Positions 7,153-10,930 of a stretch of DNA of 10,930 nucleotides are shown in pieces. The stretch comes from Spirochaetales bacterium (GTDB lineage Bacteria; Spirochaetota; Spirochaetia; DTKZ01). The notes below the pieces were generated by a model. The model was given only the letters and a program-made list of their open reading frames with translations, was not told the origin of the DNA and ran no database searches. The position numbers and the translations under genes were made by a program. The number at the start of each line of letters is the position of its first letter. Within the stretch, counting starts at the first letter, position 1. The stretch spans positions 1 through 10,930 of the forward strand of contig JAGODW010000026.1 of NCBI GenBank assembly GCA_017998025.1, in the 5' to 3' direction.

Positions 7153-7210
7153 CAAAAAGGAAACATATCCTCACTCTCTCAATGCTTACAATAACTGAGC
7201 TCAGTATACT

Positions 7211-7936
7211 TTACCGCAGTTTAAACCGTATCGGGTATCGATACCGAACAGGAGCAGGAACACCGTTTGCTTCTGCGGGAATGCAGCGAACCCCTTCAAA
7301 GGCTTTTATGGCTGCTTCGGCTAATCCGTACCCGGGATCTTTCAGTACTACAATCCGCCGGATTGTTCCTTCTTTGTCAATGTAAAGCTCCAGGTATACA
7401 ACTCCTTCGATCCTCTGTTGTTTTGCTGAAAGAGGATACGTAATGTTGCGGAGCACCTGTTCTACCGGAATTTTCGGTGGAACAGAAATCTTGTGCGGGG
7501 GCAGGTACTCGATGGAAGTATTTCCGGTATTAGAAGGAATTATTGATAGATTCGATCCGGAATTGGAGTGTTCTTGTACTTTTTCATCCGTTTCTTCTAT
7601 GCTCTCTGCAAGGGGGTCGATTGATTGTAAAGCTGCCTCCGGGAGCGGCTTCTGGATGGATTGTATTTCCACTTCTTCTGGTTCTATGCGTTCCATACGA
7701 GGCAATTCCAGCACGGGAGTTAAAGGAATCTGTTTCGCTTTTTCTCTCGATTCGAGAGGAGGTCTGTCCTCTTCTACATCGACCAGTTTAAATACCGTTG
7801 GATCTTCCGTAATTCTTTCCCCGGGTATAAAGAGAGTTCCCCGGGTCAGGAGAATCCCGTGGAGAAGCATTGCTAAAAGCAGGGCAATGAAAACAGGATT
7901 TTTCCCCTCGGACTTAGGGATGGTCTTATTCTTCAT
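7211..7936 (-). CDS. tonB: TonB-family energy transducer
   Basis: Inner-membrane-anchored protein that passes proton-motive energy from ExbB/ExbD to outer-membrane receptors. It has 241 residues. A short basic N-terminus (MKNKTIPKSEGK) is followed by one membrane helix at about 15-33. A Glu/Pro-rich periplasmic linker runs from about 50 to 155, with many charged residues and PPLES, LPRMERIEPEE. The TonB C-terminal domain covers about 163-241: ITYPLSAKQQRIEGVVYLEL, GTIRRIVVLKDPGYGLAEAA, and the closing strand VRYRYPIRFKL. The N-terminal helix keeps a histidine (LLHGILL, about residue 27), comparable to the TonB SHLS-region histidine. The start overlaps the exbD stop as ATGA without its own SD, so it relies on translational coupling. 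The outer-membrane partner is not in view. Confidence 0.93.
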   Translation of the reverse strand: MKNKTIPKSEGKNPVFIALLLAMLLHGILLTRGTLFIPGERITEDPTVFKLVDVEEDRPPLESREKAKQIPLTPVLELPRMERIEPEEVEIQSIQKPLPEAALQSIDPLAESIEETDEKVQEHSNSGSNLSIIPSNTGNTSIEYLPPHKISVPPKIPVEQVLRNITYPLSAKQQRIEGVVYLELYIDKEGTIRRIVVLKDPGYGLAEAAIKAFEGVRCIPAEANGVPAPVRYRYPIRFKLR

Positions 7937-8358
7937 TTGTTATGATGCTCGCCTACTTGAGGTTCCCGGGCTACAAAAGAGACAACCCGATGCTGAAGTT
8001 GTTTTAGAATTTCCACCAGAGCATTGATATTCCGGTACGGCGTGTCCCGATCGGCAAGAATCTGTATATGAGTCGCAGGGTCCTGCACGATCGTATCAGC
8101 GATAAGCCCTTCGATTTCCTGCAATTCATATTTTTGCCCTCCTACATAAAATCTTCCCCCCCGGTCGATCCAGATTTCCAGGTTCTTTGCTCCTTCGGTA
8201 CTCTCAGGATGTTCTGCTTCCGGATACTGAATCGGGATTTCTCTCCGGTAGTGAATCAGACTGATCAACATCATAAAGATAAGAAGGAGGAACGCAATGT
8301 CTGACATTGTACTGATGGGTACAAAGGGTTTTCTGCGTTTTTTCCGAACTATTTTCAT
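7933..8358 (-). CDS. exbD: ExbD/TolR-family biopolymer transport protein (second copy)
   Basis: Proton-channel partner of ExbB in the TonB motor, 141 residues, single-pass with a periplasmic C-terminal domain. The cytoplasmic N-terminus is very basic (MKIVRKKRRKP). The membrane helix at about 19-36 carries the conserved protonatable aspartate D20 in STMSDIAFLLLIFMM. The periplasmic part has the ExbD pattern IWIDRGGRFYVGG and ILADRDTPYRNINALVEIL. It starts 15 bases after the first exbD stop with only a weak SD and overlaps tonB by ATGA. It is clearly diverged from the first ExbD (different linker and C-terminus), so this is an old paralog pair and not a recent tandem duplication. Confidence 0.93.
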   Translation of the reverse strand: MKIVRKKRRKPFVPISTMSDIAFLLLIFMMLISLIHYRREIPIQYPEAEHPESTEGAKNLEIWIDRGGRFYVGGQKYELQEIEGLIADTIVQDPATHIQILADRDTPYRNINALVEILKQLQHRVVSFVAREPQVGEHHNK

Positions 8359-8373
8359 GAGGCACTCGTTCGG

Positions 8374-8784
8374 TTATGGTTCTTCTTCCATCATGGAAAA
8401 TGAAAAATTATCTATATCCAATCTGCGTACTAGATCTACCACATCCACAACCCGCTGATACGGTGTTTCAGGATCTATCCTGAGCAGGAACGTCATATTC
8501 GGCCGGTCTCGTCTGAGACTTTCTGCTTTTTGAATCAATTCTTCTATACTGAGGGGGGTTCCCCGGGATCGCAGCTCTCCAGATGCGGTCAGCTCTACCC
8601 GCAGCAACTCTTCCCGCGGTACTATCCGGGTAGAATCGGGCTCGGGAAGTCCCAGCAGAAACCCTTTATTTATATTGAACACAGCAATTACGATGAAAAA
8701 AATAATCAGGAGGAATGCCAGGTCGCTCAAGGTCGCCGATTCTCCGATTTCTAACCCGGTTCGGCGGTGGGTCCGTACCTTCAT
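8374..8784 (-). CDS. exbD: ExbD/TolR-family biopolymer transport protein (first copy)
   Basis: Single-pass inner-membrane protein, 136 residues, partner of ExbB. The basic N-terminus KVRTHRRTG is followed by a helix at about 20-38 with the conserved aspartate D21 in ATLSDLAFLLIIFFIV. The periplasmic domain shows VELTASGELRSRG, then LLRIDPETPYQRVVDVVDLVR, the usual ExbD segment before the last helix and strand. ATG at 8784 overlaps the exbB stop as ATGA, with AGGGGAA as SD. Both ExbD copies keep the key aspartate, so both may be active; they could form a mixed ExbD dimer in one ExbB pentamer. Confidence 0.93.
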   Translation of the reverse strand: MKVRTHRRTGLEIGESATLSDLAFLLIIFFIVIAVFNINKGFLLGLPEPDSTRIVPREELLRVELTASGELRSRGTPLSIEELIQKAESLRRDRPNMTFLLRIDPETPYQRVVDVVDLVRRLDIDNFSFSMMEEEP

Positions 8785-9548
8785 GAGGGTTCCCCTGTTT
8801 CAGGCCTCTCTCTTTGAGGCCGGAAACATTCTCCTTGCCGGCTCAGGACTGTTTCCGGATAGTCTGCTGCTGCCAGGTATACGCCTCCCTCGGAGCCGGG
8901 CAGAACATTGTTTTGCCCCAGCCGAAGGATCGCGTTAAGTATTTCGTTTCCTGCTTCTTCCAGGCTAGCTGCAAAGCGGTCTACAATGTGGGAAAAAATG
9001 TTATATCCAGCTATAGCTGCTATAGCAATTGTCAATCCATAGGCAGTGGTGATTAACGCCTCGAAAATACCCCCTGCCACAAGTTGTGCGCTTATCTCCG
9101 CTGCCTGAGAGATACTCTGAAACGCCCGAATCATTCCCGAAACTGTGCCTAAAAAACCGGTAATAGGAGCAAGGGAACCGATAGCAGTTAATAGATCGAA
9201 TCCCTTCTCCAGTGCCTGTACCTCTTTTGCTGCAGCTGCTTCCATTACCCGTTCAATCCGATGCTCTCCCAGATCAATGGATTCGAGGGCAATGAGAAAA
9301 ATCTTTGCTGCCGGAGTTCGAGGGGGGGCCTGCCGGCAGAGACTGCGGGCTTCCTCCACATCTCCCCTGGCTAAAACAGTAAGGATCGATTCAGCTAAAT
9401 CCTGAACGTTCAACCGGTGTAGGAGCAGATAAAAACTCCTCTCTAGAATCAGTGCAACTGCTGCTATGGAGAACACGAGGAGGGGCCACATGGCCCATCC
9501 TCCGAGGATAAAAAACTCTTTTAAGCTGATTTGCATACCGAATTCCAT
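8781..9548 (-). CDS. exbB: ExbB/TolQ/MotA-family proton channel protein
   Basis: Inner-membrane channel subunit that uses the proton gradient to drive ExbD and TonB. From ATG at 9548 it has 255 residues with three hydrophobic segments: about 18-36, 119-142 and 160-185. The family core is GSLAPITGFLGTVSGMIRAFQ (124-144) followed by EALITTAYGLTIAI (163-176), with the threonines that line the ion path. A cytoplasmic domain rich in Ala/Glu lies between helices 1 and 2. About 45 polar residues follow the last typical helix (NVLPGSEGGVYLAAADYPE... to EPS), a tail longer than in E. coli ExbB. Start choice: a TTG at 9572 overlaps the previous gene and lacks an SD; ATG 9548 has AGGG 5 bases upstream; ATG 9536 is also possible. 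Confidence 0.92.
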   Translation of the reverse strand: MEFGMQISLKEFFILGGWAMWPLLVFSIAAVALILERSFYLLLHRLNVQDLAESILTVLARGDVEEARSLCRQAPPRTPAAKIFLIALESIDLGEHRIERVMEAAAAKEVQALEKGFDLLTAIGSLAPITGFLGTVSGMIRAFQSISQAAEISAQLVAGGIFEALITTAYGLTIAIAAIAGYNIFSHIVDRFAASLEEAGNEILNAILRLGQNNVLPGSEGGVYLAAADYPETVLSRQGECFRPQRERPETGEPS

Positions 9549-9558
9549 ACCTACCCTA

Positions 9559-10930
9559 TCAATCAACTTCAAGATTGGAGATATACTCCTCCACGTCTCT
9601 TTTTTTCTGAGATTCCAGGTCTCGTGCCCTGGTTAAGGATTCCTGGAGCTCGCTGAGGGTATCTTCCTGTTCATTCAATGTTTTCAAGTACCGCTGGTAG
9701 AGCGTTGAAGTCCTGTCCAGTACCTCCATATTGTTACGGATCCTCTCCTGTTCCCGGGTTATCTGATTGATCCGGGTTTCCAGATCCTGCCTTGCCTGTA
9801 CTGCCTGAGCCGCTTCGTTCTTCAGGGATACGATCTTAGACAGGGCATCTTTCAAACGGGGGCTCGCGGCCCGCTGGTTCTGGTAGAACAGAATCGTTTC
9901 CGTTTGAAGATTTGCAAGGGCTACGGTGCTGTCCAGGGGGAGTTCTTCAACTACCTTAAATGTTGTTCCTTCAGGTTTCTTTGCAGGTGCTTCTACCAGA
10001 AATCGGTAGAGAGTTTCCGTTCGCTCCAGGTAATTCCCTGGTTCCACCAGTTTATAACCTGCTGTAGCAGGATGTTCAAGGAGGACTTTGCAGGAAGCGT
10101 TTCCCCGGTTTGCCAGAGTGTAGGTACGTTCTTTCCGGACGACCTTCGATACAAAAAGGGTTCCTTTGCGAATCTGGATCCGGGTAATCGTTTCCGGAAG
10201 GTTTTTATCCAGGAATAGAATTTCCCGGTCTAAATCCATTGAGTAACTGAGAAGCCGCTTTTCTCCAGCACTGATGGTATCGATCCGTGCGTCGCCTGCG
10301 TAGATACCCGCTTCATACACGGTGAGGGGGCCTCCCATCAAGCTGAAGCCTGTCGTATTTGTAAGCCGGACGCCATTTAGAGGATGTTTACGATTAATCG
10401 TTTCATTGTAAATAGAGATACGTTCCCCTTCAATTTCTGTATTTAGAACCGGAAGAAGGGAAGCTTCGTGCCGGGGAAGGGTAACCGGATCTTTAATGCT
10501 GTAGCGGATAAACTCTCCCGCCTCCAGTGTTTCAGTCTGGACCGATCCTTCTTTCATGCTTTCTGCGGTAAAAAACTCATCCTCCTCCTCTTCTTCTTCC
10601 TCATTAAAGGCCAGAGATTTTTCCATGAAAGCATCGGGAAGACGTCCTTTTGTTATAGACTGACTCCGGGAAGAGGAAGGAGCGGTAGCAGGCGTTTTAG
10701 AAGCAACTCCTCCAGAGTACACTGGACTCGGCATCTGCCGTTCCACCGCATAGGGAACCTGAGGACGGGGGTTATAGATCGGTTCATACAGTTTCATCGC
10801 ATAACTAAGGGGCATGCCGGAAATTAGATCCAGGCGAACTGCCTGCCAGTCGTCGTCGGTAGGATTCTCCACGATTGCCCATCCTTGTAAAAGATGTCGG
10901 TTCCCTTCCCCCAGAACCAACCGGAAAACG
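9559..10930 (-). CDS. DUF4139 domain protein with C-terminal coiled coil, N-terminus beyond window
   Basis: The frame is open to the window edge, so at least 456 residues are seen and the N-terminus is missing. The first visible part, LQGWAIVENPTDDDWQAVRL followed by LISGMPLSYAMKLYEPIY and PRPQV, matches the GWAIVEN-T-DW / L-SG-P pattern of DUF4139. Residues about 65-130 are a low-complexity Ser/Pro/Thr and acidic linker with seven consecutive Glu. DUF4139-like beta structure resumes at about 130-320 (GEFIRYSIKDPVTLPRHEAS). Residues about 355-447 form a charged coiled coil rich in E, Q and R. No function is established for this family. It ends 10 bases before the exbB ATG, hence is in the operon; a role in the envelope, perhaps as an accessory to the TonB motor, is only inference. 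Confidence 0.82.
   Translation of the reverse strand, partial: VFRLVLGEGNRHLLQGWAIVENPTDDDWQAVRLDLISGMPLSYAMKLYEPIYNPRPQVPYAVERQMPSPVYSGGVASKTPATAPSSSRSQSITKGRLPDAFMEKSLAFNEEEEEEEDEFFTAESMKEGSVQTETLEAGEFIRYSIKDPVTLPRHEASLLPVLNTEIEGERISIYNETINRKHPLNGVRLTNTTGFSLMGGPLTVYEAGIYAGDARIDTISAGEKRLLSYSMDLDREILFLDKNLPETITRIQIRKGTLFVSKVVRKERTYTLANRGNASCKVLLEHPATAGYKLVEPGNYLERTETLYRFLVEAPAKKPEGTTFKVVEELPLDSTVALANLQTETILFYQNQRAASPRLKDALSKIVSLKNEAAQAVQARQDLETRINQITREQERIRNNMEVLDRTSTLYQRYLKTLNEQEDTLSELQESLTRARDLESQKKRDVEEYISNLEVD

Larger units (their letters stand above)
6796..7210. other. Intergenic control region and leader between tonB and tctB
   Basis: These 415 bases hold no gene I can support and are clearly more AT-rich than the coding regions. 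From the tonB stop downward on the minus strand I see a short palindrome (ACTGAGCTCAGT, 7194-7205), then AT-rich operator-like boxes at 7082-7152, then a stretch with small hairpins (7010-7036, 6982-6995, 6929-6946), and TACCTCAGGTA (6893-6903), an inverted repeat. No strong terminator for the tonB operon is visible; the best candidate is a weak AGGA/TCCT stem with a T5 run at about 7155-7172. A start near 7103 would give a leader of about 300 bases. Confidence 0.6.

Noticed and set aside
7194..7210. Palindromes ACTGAGCTCAGT and AGTATACT right after tonB, as a terminator
   Set aside because: The stem that can really fold is about 4 bp and no T-run follows on the minus strand.
7443..8027. A plus-strand open frame of about 194 codons opposite tonB
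   Set aside because: It is Ser/Cys-rich with no family resemblance and lies opposite a clear TonB gene; it is an antisense shadow.
9322..9328. A run of seven C on the minus strand in exbB, as a phase-variation tract
   Set aside because: The frame is intact and the run encodes part of Pro-Pro-Arg; seven bases in a GC-rich codon context is ordinary.

Overview
The window reads as one strand of a bacterial chromosome: every supportable gene lies on the minus strand, so transcription runs from high to low coordinates. Genes are tightly packed, with ATGA stop/start overlaps, good Shine-Dalgarno (SD) sites and some TTG starts. The signal peptide of the solute-binding protein ends in a style (FSEGSTEKK) that I associate with spirochaetes. 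Together with the ExbB/ExbD/TonB set this suggests a Gram-negative-type envelope, perhaps a free-living spirochaete (Spirochaeta/Treponema-like). That taxonomic guess is an inference and only moderately supported.

Layout in the direction of transcription. (1) 10930-7211 is an energy-transduction operon: the C-terminal part of a DUF4139 protein with a long C-terminal coiled coil (cut by the window edge), then an ExbB/MotA-TolQ channel protein, two consecutive different ExbD proteins, and a TonB protein. ExbB-ExbD1 and ExbD2-TonB overlap by ATGA, so this is one transcription unit. No TonB-dependent receptor is visible. (2) 7210-6796 is a 415-base AT-rich intergenic region. It holds tandem palindromic boxes next to a possible promoter, followed by a long leader with small hairpins. 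It is the likely control region of the next operon. (3) 6795-3671 is a complete tripartite tricarboxylate transporter (TTT) in the order tctB-tctA-tctC. A hairpin and an orphan strong SD lie between tctA and tctC, and an intrinsic-terminator-like hairpin follows tctC. (4) 3584-1 holds a COG3964-type amidohydrolase/deacetylase, followed with little spacing by proA and then proB, whose last residues run off the window. ProA is of the type resembling the ProA half of eukaryotic P5C synthetase, and the gene order is proA-proB rather than proB-proA.

Possible joint function: TctC, TctA and TctB would bind and import a carboxylate using an ion gradient, the metal-dependent hydrolase would cleave it inside the cell, and ProB/ProA carry out the two first steps of proline synthesis from glutamate. 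Co-transcription of transporter, hydrolase and proAB raises the hypothesis that the imported compound yields glutamate or a related acid, but proAB could also simply be a downstream housekeeping unit. No mobile element, CRISPR array, tRNA or rRNA is seen.
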